A DNA stretch of 64,000 nucleotides, taken from Nemertoderma westbladi (taxonomy: Eukaryota > Xenacoelomorpha > Nemertodermatida > Nemertodermatidae). The stretch spans positions 1 to 64,000 of the forward strand of contig JAUCBJ010006511.1 of NCBI GenBank assembly GCA_032718475.1, given 5' to 3'. Shown piece by piece: positions 20,658 to 31,000 of this stretch; position 1 is the stretch's first letter; each line of letters starts with the position of its first letter. The notes below the pieces were generated by a model. That model did no database searches. It was not told where the DNA came from and saw only the letters and a list, made by a program, of their open reading frames with translations. A program made the position numbers and the translations under genes.

Positions 20658-22743
20658 GTATTGCTTTCGGAGGTCCCAGTATGGATGGTAATGGATGAAG
20701 ACCAACAGTAATGGATGAAGACCAATCCACCAATTCAATATACCAGAATATAGTAACAGCCCACAAGGAATCATCTAAGAGGTATATCCCCCAGAAACCC
20801 AAACGAAAACAATATGTGCCATGGCAAAACTCTGAGGTTACTTGTAAGAGAGAAGATCTTAAGATAGCCTACAAAGTTAAAACCGAACAACCAACAACCG
20901 AAAACATTAACAAGGTTGAGAAAGCTAAGGACGATCTTAAATTGGCCTACAACATCAGCCAGGAAAAGTACATACAGGATAAAACTGAAGCAATTACAAC
21001 TGCTCACATACAGCAACAATCAAGACTTACCTGGCAAACTGTAAATGAGGTATCTGGTCGGAAAAGTTGTGCAAAGGGGCGCTTCAAAGCCGATAGTCCT
21101 GAAGAACGTGTTGGGAAGTGGAATAATCACTTCAGCAACTTGCTTGGGCAGCCACCAAACATCGAGGTCAGCCCTACAAGGAAAATATATGACAAGACAC
21201 TACCTATAGAAACAGGGGACTTCACACCTGCCGAACTCCAAAGAAGCATTAAAAGCATGTCCAATAATAAAGCAAGTGGATTAGATGAAATCCCAGCGGA
21301 GGTATGGAAAACCAGAGTGCTAAACAGACCATTATTGAATGTTTGCAACCGGATGTTAAAAGGGGAAAAGCCACCACCAATTTGGACTAAAGGTCAACTA
21401 AAGCCTCTCCCCAAGAAAGGAGACCTCGGCATACCAACAAACTATCGTGGGATCTGTCTGCTTGTGGTAGCTGCCAAAATATACAATAAAATGATTCTAT
21501 ATAGGATTAGGCCTCACATAGAGAAACTACTGCGTAAGAGCCAAAACGGATTTCGACCAAGTAGATCAACAATAGCTCAGATACTTGCACTACGGAGACT
21601 GATTGAAGGAATTAAGTCAAAGAATCTCCCCGCTGTCATGACTTTTGTGGACTTCAAGAAGGCATTCGACTCCATCCATAGAGGTAAAATGCTTGAAATC
21701 CTAAGAGCTTATGGAATACCAGAAGTAATTGTTTGGCATTGGATTGTTATATTGTGACACAGAAGCGCAGGTACTCTCACCAGATGGTGAAACTGAGTTT
21801 TTCTCAATCCTGGCTGGCGTACTGCAAGGTGACACATTAGCACCATTACTATTTGTAATTGTGCTGGATTACGCAATGAAGATGGCCACAAAGGGTGAAG
21901 ACCTGGGATTCACACTTCAAGAACGCAGAAGTAGTAGATATCCGGCAACTACAGTCACAGACACCGAATTTGCGGATGACATCGCCCTGCTCTCTAATAC
22001 CCTAGCAGATGCACAGCTTCTACTAAATAAAGTGGAGAGGGCTGCTAAGGAGGTTGGATTGCATATAAATGCTACAAAGACCGAATTCATGACCTTTAAT
22101 GTTGATGGAAACTTGACAACCATTGATAATAATCAACTAAGGAAGGTCGATGACTTCCAGTACCTTGGATCATGGATAGAGAGTAGCAAAAAGGACATAG
22201 AAGTTAGGAAAGCAAAGGCTTGGGTAGCTCTATCAAAAATGGATACCATCTGGAAATCAGATCTCTCCAGGCACCTGAAGACTTAAGTTCTTTCGAGCCA
22301 CAGTGGAAAGTGTATTTTTATATGGGGGTGAGACCTGGACACTGACTAAATCACTTGAACAACGAATTGATGGTTGCTACACAAGACTACTAAGGGCAGC
22401 CCTAAACATCAGCTGGAGACAACACATGACAAACGCCGAGCTTTATGGTACAATACCACTTGTATCAACCACCCTCCGTTGACGCAGATTAAGATTCAGT
22501 GGGCACTGCTGGCGAAGTAAAGACGAGGTCATACCAGATCTACTTTTCTGGCAACCAACTCATGGAAAGCGTAGTCGTGGACGACCGGCCATAACATATA
22601 TAGATCAACTTGAAAGGGATACTGAACTTAGGAGAAACGAAATTGCGACAACTATGGAGAATCGGGAAGCCTGGAAGGATCTCATTTCCACTGTCCGAGA
22701 TCACTCGACCTAGTAGTAGTATTGCTTTCGGAGGTCCCAGTAT
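20658..22743. repeat. 25-bp target-site duplication flanking the inserted LINE
   Basis: GTATTGCTTTCGGAGGTCCC followed by AGTAT occurs exactly at 20,658-20,682 and 22,719-22,743. It flanks the plus-strand LINE and interrupts the minus-strand LINE frame at the WDLRKQ codons. The first two or three bases may belong to the (TAG)n tail, so the true duplication is 22-25 bases. Confidence 0.9.
20683..22718 (+). mobile_element. RTE-like LINE (family B), 5'-truncated
   Basis: The reverse transcriptase has all the main blocks: ASGLDEIPAEVW, PLPKKGDLG..TNYRGICLL, QNGFRPSRST, FVDFKKAFDS, LQGDTLAPLLF and FADDIALL. A C-terminal domain runs to a stop at 22,711-22,713. A frameshift near 21,735, another near 22,270 and an in-frame stop near 22,480 make it inactive. 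The 5' end has a doubled ATGGATGAAGACCAA segment and the 3' end is (TAG)n. It is related to, but distinct from, family A at 4.2, 35.4 and 53.2 kb. It lies inside the old minus-strand LINE with an exact target duplication. Confidence 0.9.
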
Positions 22744-23974
22744 TTTATGTTGTGGTTGCTAGATTGTTTACGGATTCGCATAGCCGATATTAATGTACAT
22801 TTGAGTTCGCGGCAGTCGTCATCAAACCACGGTTTACCGGAGTTTTGTTTGGTATTTCTGGGGATGGTCGAGTCTGTCAGAGTTTGAGACAACAGCGAAG
22901 TGGCTGTGTCTATGTCGCCTAGTGAAAGAGCATAGGTTATTCCTCCAGATAGTATATTCGGGTGCGACTGGAGTGTATTTGTGTTTAATTTCCGTCAGAG
23001 CAACGGGGGTCGTGTGTCAATGTCAATGAAAGGATCAGGAATGGAAATATTCGCTGAAACTCGCTGGTGTTTTCGGATTGGATTAGCGGCAACGTCGATT
23101 GAGTGCGGTTGTGCAGCGCCCGGGTATCTCACAAACCACCAAGTCGATACAACTCTCGCCTTGGGGTGAGATGTATGTCGGTCAGTCAGTATGGTTGAGT
23201 CATTCAGTCGGATGAAACCCAAATTACTCAGATAGTCACTGACTTTGGAGCCACGGTCACCGGAGTCAATGCAACAGTTCAGGTCGCCTCCAATTATAAT
23301 AGTTTTATTCGGATCGGTGTGGGCGAGAGCATTCGCCATTGTAAGGATGACATCCTCTACTGAGTTCGTAGGATCGAGATAGAAAACTAGGATGTTGGCA
23401 GACCGTATGTTGACTATCATAAATTGTTCGTCTTTTCTTATCAGGGAAGGGTCTAGGTTCGGTTTACATAAAACAGCTAAACCACACATTGGACGTCCTC
23501 TAGTTAGCTTTTTTGCAGGTTGGATAAACGAAACGCGTAATAATTTTCTATTGAACTTAGGGTAGACTTTGTGTAGAAAGTTTCCATTAGCAGCAGAACA
23601 TCCTTGTTTGCCAGGGAACTCGTGGGCATGCAGGTGGTCCAGTAAGAACTGCAGACCCTCCTCCACGTTCCACAGCGAGAATTTAATCGACCCGGCTAGG
23701 TTTACTATAGCGGGGGTGGCTGGGGGGGTTGTCAATTGCCATCCCCTGGTAACGAGGTGGGTTCGGGTGCATCCGTCGCAGCAGCCATTGCCTTTTTACG
23801 AGGGTATGGCGATTTGTATGGCCGGCATGGCCTCGCGCCGGTACGGGTGCGCTCCTCGTTGTTGAGTCGGTAGTTGCGGATGGTGATGCTGCCGTCCCAG
23901 TTGGTTGGATCCATGATGGCCTCCCGGCCCGTCTGTTCACACTTCATTAGTAATAATTCTACATTTTTACACAA

Positions 23975-24255
23975 CCATTTTCTGGTTCCATGCGTCTTCT
24001 TTAAACATTAGCCTTGTAGTAATCAAACACCGGTACATACTGACATATTATGCTCAGATTGTAAGTTACTTTCATTTTAATAACACCTTCCATAGGCCAA
24101 CACTGTTACTACTGCAACAGTACTGCAGTACAGTTGGGCCTACAGTACTCCAGTACTCCACCCTTACAGAAAAAGCAGTCTGTGTAACCTGATCCTTTCC
24201 CTCAATTGGTAACAACATTGTGTATTGGAATGGTTAGAAAAAGCCGTCTCTGTAA
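23975..24255. other. Short non-coding stretch ending in a tandem-repeat unit
   Basis: 24,186-24,255 is one diverged unit of the tandem repeat at 17,320-17,530 (CTTTCCCTCAATTGGTAACA). The rest is AT-rich DNA with nothing recognised. Confidence 0.5.
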
Positions 24256-24664
24256 GGGGCCGTCCAAGTATGACGTCAGCACTTTAGGGGGGGGAGGGGG
24301 GTTGGGAAAATCTGATGACGTACTGATGAGAGGAGGGGAGGGGGATCAGCCAAAATCTGACGTCAGCATGTTCATTTATAGGTGCTAGAAGAGATATAGC
24401 AGAAGAGTAAATAGCCTATGTAGTATGTACCTATATCTATATGCCTATTTTAATTGTTCAAAGCCCCTGAAGGCCCGCAGCACGACCTTCTGTTTCAGTT
24501 ACCAGTCACCATGTTTCAGTGATTAGGACGCGAAAGGTGATTTAGGGGGGGGGGGGGGGGGGGGTGTGGCGGGTGTCAACGCCTATCTGATGACATCTGA
24601 TTTAGGGGAGGGAGGGGGTCAACATTTTGGGGAAAAGTGCAGGCGTCATACTTGGACGGCCCCC
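24256..24664. mobile_element. TIR MITE inserted in a tandem-repeat unit
   Basis: The terminal inverted repeats read GGGGCCGTCCAAGTATGACG on both sides. The flanking repeat unit resumes directly after it (...CTGTAA | element | AACCTGCTTATTTCCCTGA). Comparison with the uninterrupted unit near 17,395 (GGTAACCTGCTCC) shows an empty site and implies a 2-bp AA duplication. The interior is G-rich, with a run of 20 G at 24,545-24,564 and repeated TCTGATGACGT. It has no coding capacity. Confidence 0.85.
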
Positions 24665-25076
24665 AACCTGCTTATTTCCCTGAATAGGTAACTAATATGG
24701 TTTCTAATTATTGGGCGAAGGTCTGAAGGTTATTGGACGCGGACGAAGATTGGACAGATGGACACTGGTGAAGTTTGTAAGTGGGCGAAGATTGCACCCA
24801 ACCATCCTGTAATGGTACATACAGTATTTTGCTCAGAATAGAATCTGCTTATGACAGTATGATGTCTGTAGTTACTGTAAGTACCTCTGTCGAGTGTGTT
24901 GTGTATTACCAAAAAAGGGATGTTTATCTGCAACTCTCCCCCGCCTTTTTAGGTCCACGTAGAAAGAATTCTAGTATTTACTCCGTTATTGTTAGTGTTA
25001 TTGTGTTCTTGTTGTTAATTTCCAGTTGGGTTTTAGTTTTATAAAAGTTTAGTTTAGTTTAGATAATTTTAGTTTC

Positions 25077-25370
25077 ATATGGCGCAGTGGCGAAGTTGGT
25101 AGAGCGTTGGACTTGGAATCTCTAGGCCTACATACCGAGATCAATCCCGCTTAACTGGTAAATATTTTTGGTAGTAAGCCATTCAAGGAGACATTTAATA
25201 CGTTAGTAAACTGGTAGGCGCGGACCTGCGCGATTTCGCGCTTTGTTTATATTGTGCTTTGTATACAAATGATGAACTGATGGCGGACTCCATGTAGACC
25301 CTGCTGTAGTTTTGCTTTCTACCTACTGTATACAATTAAATCTATTATAATGTAATGTAATGTATCGAAA
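25077..25370 (+). mobile_element. Probable tRNA-derived SINE with (TGTAA)n tail
   Basis: The head TGGCGCAGTGGCGAAGTTGG fits a polymerase III A box. GAGATCAATCCCGC about 50 bases on is a degenerate B box. An unrelated body follows and ends in a short TAATGTAATGTAATGTA tail near 25,365. Only one copy is seen in the window. Confidence 0.55.
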
Positions 25371-25856
25371 TTAACATTTGCGCCTGCCAGCCTGCCTACC
25401 CTGATATATTCCTTCGCCTACCCAACTAAAAAATCCTGGCTATGGGCCTGGTTTTGTTTATATTATAACATGACAGCATGATGTGATTTGGTGTGATTTG
25501 TTGTTATTTGTCTTGATTAGTTGTTATTTCTGTATTTGTTTTGATTTCAGGATTTGCATTTGTTGTGATTTGGGTGTTTACACGGACTGCTAAATGCTGA
25601 AATGATCTATTTGACTTTATCACACACTACACTGCTACAGGCTGACAGGCTGACCCTGACAGGCAGACAGGCGCCACTTTTTAGGCCTATAACTGTATAA
25701 GGCTGTAAGGAAAGCATACAGCGTTATTTTACTTGGCTGCCTTGGCGCTTGGGTTACCTACTTAATGACTTGGTTATTAGGATGTTTTGTTGGTTTGGTA
25801 GGTCTACTGACTGGGATCGATATTGGTTTGTTTTTTAGGTTAACAGGTTTGTTAAA
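25371..25856. other. No recognised feature
   Basis: AT-rich DNA with TTGTTATTTGT-like runs near 25,480-25,570 and CAGGCTGACAGG-type short repeats near 25,640. No gene is supported. Confidence 0.35.
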
Positions 25857-26140
25857 GTAAAAAGTAAAGTAAATTTTCTTCGGCTGCTAGGCCAGGGATT
25901 GCGCACAAAGTCAGACGACTTATTTCCAGTGCGGTCCCCCCAGAACTTTACTCCCCACAGGAAACTCTAGTACTCATTTAGCTACCTCTTAAGGATGCAA
26001 GGCAAAGATGCGCCCTGGCTGGTCCCTTTAAAGAATTCGTGCCGAAACGAAAACTGCCCTGGCCCATGTCGCATGTGAAGATTGAACCCACGACCTACGG
26101 GAGATGTGAATTCAATGCAACCACTACACCAAGGTGGAAC
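25857..26140 (-). mobile_element. tRNA-derived SINE, same family as 16.86 kb
   Basis: On the minus strand the head reads CACCTTGGTGTAGTGGTTG, and the B-box region GTGGGTTCAAT follows. Then come the shared blocks TTTCGTTTCGGCACGAAT and CTTGCATCCTTAAGAGGTAG. This copy extends further 3' than the one at 16,863 and ends in an ACTTT-rich tail at 25,857-25,875, so it better shows the full family structure. Confidence 0.85.
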
Positions 26141-26167
26141 CTATACCTTGGCAGCTTGGTCAGGCAC

Positions 26168-26345
26168 CTGGCACAAACCATAATTAAAGCAGTAATTGAA
26201 CCCTACCGGTAAGTCATGAGTCTCTAATCGAATAAATTTTGTGGAATTTCGGACTATTGGCCCGAAGCGCCAATAAAATTTCTTAGATTAGAGCCCTATG
26301 ACTTAGGGTTAGGGTTCAATTACTGCTTCAATTAGTGTTTGTGGT
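26168..26345. mobile_element. Fold-back (palindromic) element
   Basis: CAGTAATTGAACCCTA and the AAGTCAT...CTCTAATC block on the left are mirrored on the right over about 60-70 bases each, with small indels. The centre is itself palindromic (ATTGGC..GCCAAT). The whole 178 bases could fold into one long hairpin. A MITE origin is likely, but no target duplication is clear. Confidence 0.65.
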
Positions 26346-26598
26346 TTGGGCCACCCCGCCACTATTGTAACCTGCAAGGCGCCACGAGAACCGTGAAAAT
26401 GCGGGGCCTCTAGTGTGATATATTAGAAACAGTCAGCAGGTGGTTAAATTATGAAAATTCGGAAGTTTTTTGTAGGTAAACCTGTAAATGTACCATATCT
26501 CTATAATAATAATTATTAATACGAATATATATTGTACATTACTACTGCATTACATCTGTATAAATAATGCTTGAACACAATATTTTACACCTTTTTAG

Positions 26599-26799
26599 AT
26601 TGTTTTATAGCTGAGCCGAGTTGAATATGGAATTGTTTTATAGCTGAGCCGAGTTGAATATGGAATTGTTTTATAGCTGGGCCGAGTTGAATATGGAATT
26701 GTTTTATAGCTGAGCCGAGTTGAATATGGAATTGTTTTATAGCTGAGCCGAGTTGAATATGGAATTGTTTTATAGCTGAGCTGAGTTGAAAATGGAATT
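26599..26799. repeat. 33-bp minisatellite upstream of ATF7IP-like gene 2
   Basis: Six head-to-tail units of 33 bases built on TTGTTTTATAGCTGAGCCGA are nearly identical. The 33-base period keeps a 75-codon minus-strand frame open with an 11-residue repeat (IKQFHIQLGSA). It has no other sign of being a gene. The array ends about 175 bases before the ATG of the next gene and may lie in its promoter region. Confidence 0.9.
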
Positions 26800-26974
26800 G
26801 TTTTTTTGGCACTCTAATATCACAGAATTGTATCGGTTCAGCAGTTTATGGATGGCATTGAGTTGACTCAGAAGAAACTAATAAATAAACGACCTTAATT
26901 ACGAAACTAAGCAAACATAATACGGAATACATTTAACGAATTTCCCTACCGTACTAACAAGTCACACTGGTGAG

Positions 26975-29815
26975 ATGTCTTCGCTTTATAAAAGGGCTCG
27001 TAGTCAAAGTCCCAATCCCAATGCAGATAGAGATACCCCAAAGCGATGTAAAGCTTTGATGGAAGAGCCGTCTCCGAGCGATAGTGTGCCAGAACCTGCC
27101 ATTATTGCTAACGGACATTTTTCTCCCCATCAAGAAAACACATGCGGCTTGAACGTCGTACTTAAATTGCAACGCGCCTTAATATTAGTAGAACGACTCC
27201 ATAAGCAATGTGTTTACTATAAAAATAAGGGTCAGGAGTATCGACAAAACGCCATAAGAATGATGCACATACAAGATGCCACCCTCTATGCTCGTAACAG
27301 TAAGTATCATTCCAATTTTGTACAATGCAATCTTCCATTTGTGGTAAATGCCGACCCAGATCAGGATTTCGATATAGCCCATGTAATCGCGGACATTATT
27401 GAGGAGCCGAGTGGCCAACAGCCAAAGGAGCAGCCAGTGTCTCCTCCACCTTCCGTTACAGTGGCAGCGTATCCTCCACCTGCATTTACAGTGGCAGCGT
27501 CTCCTCCACCTGCCGTTATAGAGGCAGTATCTCCTCCACCTGACATTACAGAGGCAGCATCTCCTTCACGTTCCGTTACAGTGGCAGCGTCTCATCCACC
27601 TGATATTACAGAGGCAGCATCTCCTTCACGTTCCGTTACAGTGGCAGCGTCTCATCCACCTGCCATTACAGTGGCAGCATCTCCTCCACGTTCTGTTACA
27701 GTGGCCGCATCTCCTCCACGTCCCGTTACAGTGACAGCATCTCCTCCACGTTCCGTTACAGTGGCAGCATCTCCTCCACGTTCCGTTACAGTGGCAGCAT
27801 CTCCTCCACGTTCCGTTACAGTGGCAGCATCTCCTCCACATTGCGTTACAGTGGCAGCATCTCCTCCACGTTCCGTTACAGTGGCAGCAGCCTGTCATAT
27901 CGTAAAGCCACCAAACCAAGCAGACGATGTCCCAGAATTGTGTGGATCTGCTACACCTGACTGCCGTTTATTCCAAAATCAAGTGGTTCAGAACATTGGT
28001 CTTAGGTATCCCGCACAGTCGCCTATACGGGTCGTAATTAAGAGTAGAATAGCACCAATTGCGACACCCATCACACAACCTTCTTCCACCATTGGCACAT
28101 CGGCAACATTAGGTTTCATTACTGCCCTATCAACGTCATTGGTGGACACAAGTAGCACATTAACGACATCTCTAGTGGTGAAATCCACGTCATCAGCTTC
28201 CACCAGTGCCACATTGCCATCATTAAGGGGATATTATGGTGCTACCCCATCCCTCGCAACAATCGAAAATGGTTTACTGGTGGTTTGCACAACTAATTCA
28301 CCAAAAACGTGCAATGTAACGAAATCATTCAACACACCGCCAATCAGTAAGGCGACTAACGTTTTGGAGCCAAATGTGTCAGAAAATGCAAACGGAATAT
28401 GCACACGCAGACCCATTTGTAGCCCCGGACAAACAGATATTACCGGACAAACAGGTATTACAAGACAAACATCCACTAATCTTAGTTGTACTTCCGGAAG
28501 TTTTGGATATAATTCTGAGATTATCCGACAGTCAGCCATTATTAATCTCGTTTCCTCGACTGAGACTGTGGAAGGGTCTTTCAGAAATCACAGAGACGTA
28601 CTTATCACTACTGGACTTTCATCTGCCATTGATGTACTCGGACATACAACTGATAAATTCGAACAAACGCTACACCCTGTCAGTCCCGCATCTGATTTCG
28701 ATCACGAATCTGGTATTGTTGGACATAATTCTTGTAGGTCGAGTTTACCATGTCGTCCATCAGCAAACATAACCCTGACGCCGGGTAACTTCAGTTTCTC
28801 AGAGGTTGTTGATTTAACAAATGCGGATATAATTACTACGCCTCAAAGCTACTCTTCATTGCCCCCACCTGCAGAGGATAATACTACACATTGTACTAAC
28901 TCCCATGCCAATACTAACTCCCACGCCAATACTAACTCCCACCCCAATACTAACTTCTCACACAGTAATAAATTCTCAAACACTTCTGTAAGCCCATACG
29001 GGCATATAGCGAGTTGCACACAACCAGCGATACCTCGAAGACTTAAAGAAAATGACTCTGATGCCCTTCTAACTGGTTTGTTCAATCAACTTAAGGATTT
29101 CGTAGACAATGATGGAATTGTGCCAAATTCAGTGGATGGGATCAGTGAAAGGATTGGTGATTCAAAGGATCACTTAGATCGTTTACTCCATTACGAAAAG
29201 ACTATAAAAGAACACCCGAGACCCTCAAAATTTGACGTCTACATCAACCGCATTTCCGGTTTCCGCGATGCCATAAAGAAGCAACTGGCCAATCTCGAGG
29301 AGCGTCGTAAAGAAATTATCAGTACGGCAAAGGATACGTCATCCAATCATCCGAGTCGACTAAGTGACCGGTGTGAGGACGAAGATCCGGAAATATCCAT
29401 CCTGGATTTGCCCGCGAACGACGTTCAAATCATTTCGGCTGTTGCTGCCCCCCCTCCCGGATTACCGAATGCCTCCCCGCGCAGTCTGGCCAGCCTCTCG
29501 CGCCCTCCCAAACCTGCAGTCACTCTCACCTGGTGTCCCGAAGGTGTCGCAGTCAGGTGGTTTTTAGTGAATCCCAGCGGTATAGTTAACTACCAGTTGT
29601 GGTCTTACTCCAAGACCACTTCTAACATATCTGTTGCGAAGAACAGCGCTCATCAGTGTTGGAGACTGGTTGTGACCGTTAATGCACTTCCATTGCCAAT
29701 GGCTTGTACTTTGGCTACTGACTTTAAGGGGAAGACGTTTTATTTCGCCGTCAGAGGTCTTACGGGTGATAAAATTGAAGGGTTTTGGTCTAATACAGTA
29801 TATACTCACCGGTAA
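26975..29815 (+). CDS. ATF7IP: ATF7IP-like protein 2 (SETDB1 cofactor family), intronless
   Basis: A 946-codon continuous frame from ATG at 26,975. Residues about 58-120 match the N-terminal block of the copy at 776-2824 (both keep an M..(M/I)QD..L.AR pattern). Residues 156-305 are a 15-unit, 10-residue repeat. Residues about 365-690 are Ser/Thr-rich and probably disordered. Residues about 695-785 form the conserved helical block (DALLTGLFNQLKDFVDN). Residues about 845-945 are the C-terminal FN3 domain with ALPLPMACTL and the FYFAVRG strand. Family knowledge says the protein should hold and stabilise the SETDB1 methyltransferase and read partners through FN3; this is inferred here. The two copies are more like each other (shared F.GKTFYF) than like what is typical of the family, so they are probably duplicates. 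An AATAAA at 29,953-29,958 is a plausible poly(A) signal. A GTAATT just before the stop could be a cryptic donor. Confidence 0.75.
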   Translation: MSSLYKRARSQSPNPNADRDTPKRCKALMEEPSPSDSVPEPAIIANGHFSPHQENTCGLNVVLKLQRALILVERLHKQCVYYKNKGQEYRQNAIRMMHIQDATLYARNSKYHSNFVQCNLPFVVNADPDQDFDIAHVIADIIEEPSGQQPKEQPVSPPPSVTVAAYPPPAFTVAASPPPAVIEAVSPPPDITEAASPSRSVTVAASHPPDITEAASPSRSVTVAASHPPAITVAASPPRSVTVAASPPRPVTVTASPPRSVTVAASPPRSVTVAASPPRSVTVAASPPHCVTVAASPPRSVTVAAACHIVKPPNQADDVPELCGSATPDCRLFQNQVVQNIGLRYPAQSPIRVVIKSRIAPIATPITQPSSTIGTSATLGFITALSTSLVDTSSTLTTSLVVKSTSSASTSATLPSLRGYYGATPSLATIENGLLVVCTTNSPKTCNVTKSFNTPPISKATNVLEPNVSENANGICTRRPICSPGQTDITGQTGITRQTSTNLSCTSGSFGYNSEIIRQSAIINLVSSTETVEGSFRNHRDVLITTGLSSAIDVLGHTTDKFEQTLHPVSPASDFDHESGIVGHNSCRSSLPCRPSANITLTPGNFSFSEVVDLTNADIITTPQSYSSLPPPAEDNTTHCTNSHANTNSHANTNSHPNTNFSHSNKFSNTSVSPYGHIASCTQPAIPRRLKENDSDALLTGLFNQLKDFVDNDGIVPNSVDGISERIGDSKDHLDRLLHYEKTIKEHPRPSKFDVYINRISGFRDAIKKQLANLEERRKEIISTAKDTSSNHPSRLSDRCEDEDPEISILDLPANDVQIISAVAAPPPGLPNASPRSLASLSRPPKPAVTLTWCPEGVAVRWFLVNPSGIVNYQLWSYSKTTSNISVAKNSAHQCWRLVVTVNALPLPMACTLATDFKGKTFYFAVRGLTGDKIEGFWSNTVYTHR
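27440..27889 (+). repeat. Coding minisatellite, 30 bp x 15, in ATF7IP-like gene 2
   Basis: Fifteen in-frame 30-base units encode SPPRSVTVAA and variants such as SPPPDITEAA and SHPPAITVAA. The 3' units (9-15) are almost identical and the 5' units diverged, so expansion has been recent at the 3' side. The antisense frame (27,626-27,919) is Cys/Arg-rich and only a shadow. The repeat is absent from the copy at 776-2824. Confidence 0.9.
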
Positions 29816-30480
29816 TTAATTGCACGCTATTATGGGGGGAGTGGTAGACCACGGTTGACACCATAATCTTTGGGAAGGTTACACTGTGTTGTAAACGAAA
29901 CCAATGGCCCAATTCCAATTATGTCTTCGGATCCATGAGATTCTAAGTTCATGAATAAATTTATATAGTGATTTGAATAGTATATGGTGACTGGAGTCAT
30001 CGGTTAAGAGCAGGGAATTCAATTTGAAATCTGGATGTTTTCGTTTTATCGGAATTTAGTGTATTAAAGCTATGACGAGTTTACTTTATTTTATTGTTTA
30101 AGTTTATTAAATATTCATTATAAAGTTTAATTTATGATAAAATTATTTTAAAGATCACAATGTATAATTTTTTTATTAAATTTGTAATTAAATTTTCTTG
30201 CTATCATCGTATTACATAATTTATTTTTTATTTATTTTGTGGTCTAAAGCAACATTATAGGCTACCAATTAATTAATTATCCTCATGAAAAATTGCACAA
30301 CTAAACATTGTTTGAATTTTATTATTGTAGACAAAAATTTTTACCTTTAATCTTTAACCTTTTTATCTTTTATTTTATACCTAAAACATAAAATTGATTA
30401 AAAATGGCGGAGGAGTACTGATTTGAAAATTAAAAAAATTGCGGTCAATTGCGACCTATGAGTTTAGAAAAAATTGATGG
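29816..30480. other. 3' flank of ATF7IP-like gene 2, AT-rich
   Basis: The region contains AATAAA at 29,953-29,958. From about 30,070 to 30,480 it is strongly AT-rich with TTTATT/AATTAA runs. No further gene is seen. Confidence 0.45.
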
Positions 30481-30484
30481 TTCG

Positions 30485-30735
30485 CAATTATCCGGGTCGC
30501 AATTGTCCGGGTCGCAATTGTCCGGATCCAGATAAAAAGATTGTAATGTATATCATTGATAAATATCATTGTATCAATGTATATCATTGATAAATATCAT
30601 TGTATATCATAGACAATTAATTGTGACCCGTAATTTATATTTCAAAACATGGGTCGCAATTCACCGTGTCGCAATTGTCCGGGTCGCAATTGACCGGGTC
30701 GCAATTGTCCGGGTCGCAATTGTCCGGACTCCAAA
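30485..30735. repeat. 15-bp tandem repeat GGGTCGCAATTGTCC in two blocks
   Basis: Three units at about 30,487-30,530 and about six at 30,647-30,730 flank a second short repeat (ATATCATTGATAAATATCAT, two copies near 30,550-30,600). Val/Ile-rich open frames here come from the period of 15. Confidence 0.8.
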
Positions 30736-30814
30736 AACGGCATTCCGAGATAATTGACTTTACAATTTGGACCTTCCCTCGCAAAACGGTTTGTCAGTAT
30801 ATAATAATATAATA

Positions 30815-31000
30815 ATGTGGGCGAGCCACGAAGTGAGTGAGCCTTAGCGTAGTGGTACCATTAATCAACCTGTCGTTCTGTCGTTCTGTCGTGTTCAACT
30901 TTAAACGTTAATAACTCGGCCAATCTTTGATGAAATCTATCCAAACTTGGTACACATGTGGTTTGGCAAAAGTTTAGAAATTTTCCAAGTAGAATTTCCG
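30815..31000 (+). repeat. Dispersed repeat shared with 53,030-53,150
   Basis: GTGGGCGAGCCACGAAGTGA, GAGCCTTAGCGTAG and the following TAATAACTCGGCCAATCTT block recur in diverged form at 53,033-53,150. There it reads GGGCGAGCAACGAA, then GAGCCTTAGCATA and TAATAAGTCGGTCAATCTT. The class of repeat is unknown. In the second place it lies directly before a LINE insertion. Confidence 0.65.

Larger units (their letters stand above)
19498..23974 (-). pseudogene. Old LINE (minus strand), split by a younger LINE
   Basis: An APE-type endonuclease (22,995-23,735; core IIIGGDLNCCID) is preceded by about 80 codons in another frame up to 23,974. A linker follows that ends WDLRKQ at 22,719 and resumes with the same residues at about 20,682. 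Then come a partial reverse transcriptase with IMQGDCLSPTCF and a YTDD catalytic box (20,210-20,410) and a C-terminal region to 19,498. The fingers part of the RT is missing, so there was an internal deletion near 20,410-20,440. An AT-rich insertion near 19,930-19,990 and several frameshifts also break it. The clade is uncertain. The split is explained by the insertion at 20,683-22,718. Confidence 0.8.

Noticed and set aside
25077-25150. Functional tRNA gene
   Set aside because: The acceptor stem does not pair and the B box is degenerate; SINE head is the better reading.
26585-26812. 75-codon frame with an 11-residue repeat
   Set aside because: It is a translation of the 33-bp minisatellite, with no other support.
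27626-27919. Cys/Arg-rich minus-strand frame that looks like zinc fingers
   Set aside because: It is antisense to the coding minisatellite of ATF7IP-like gene 2.
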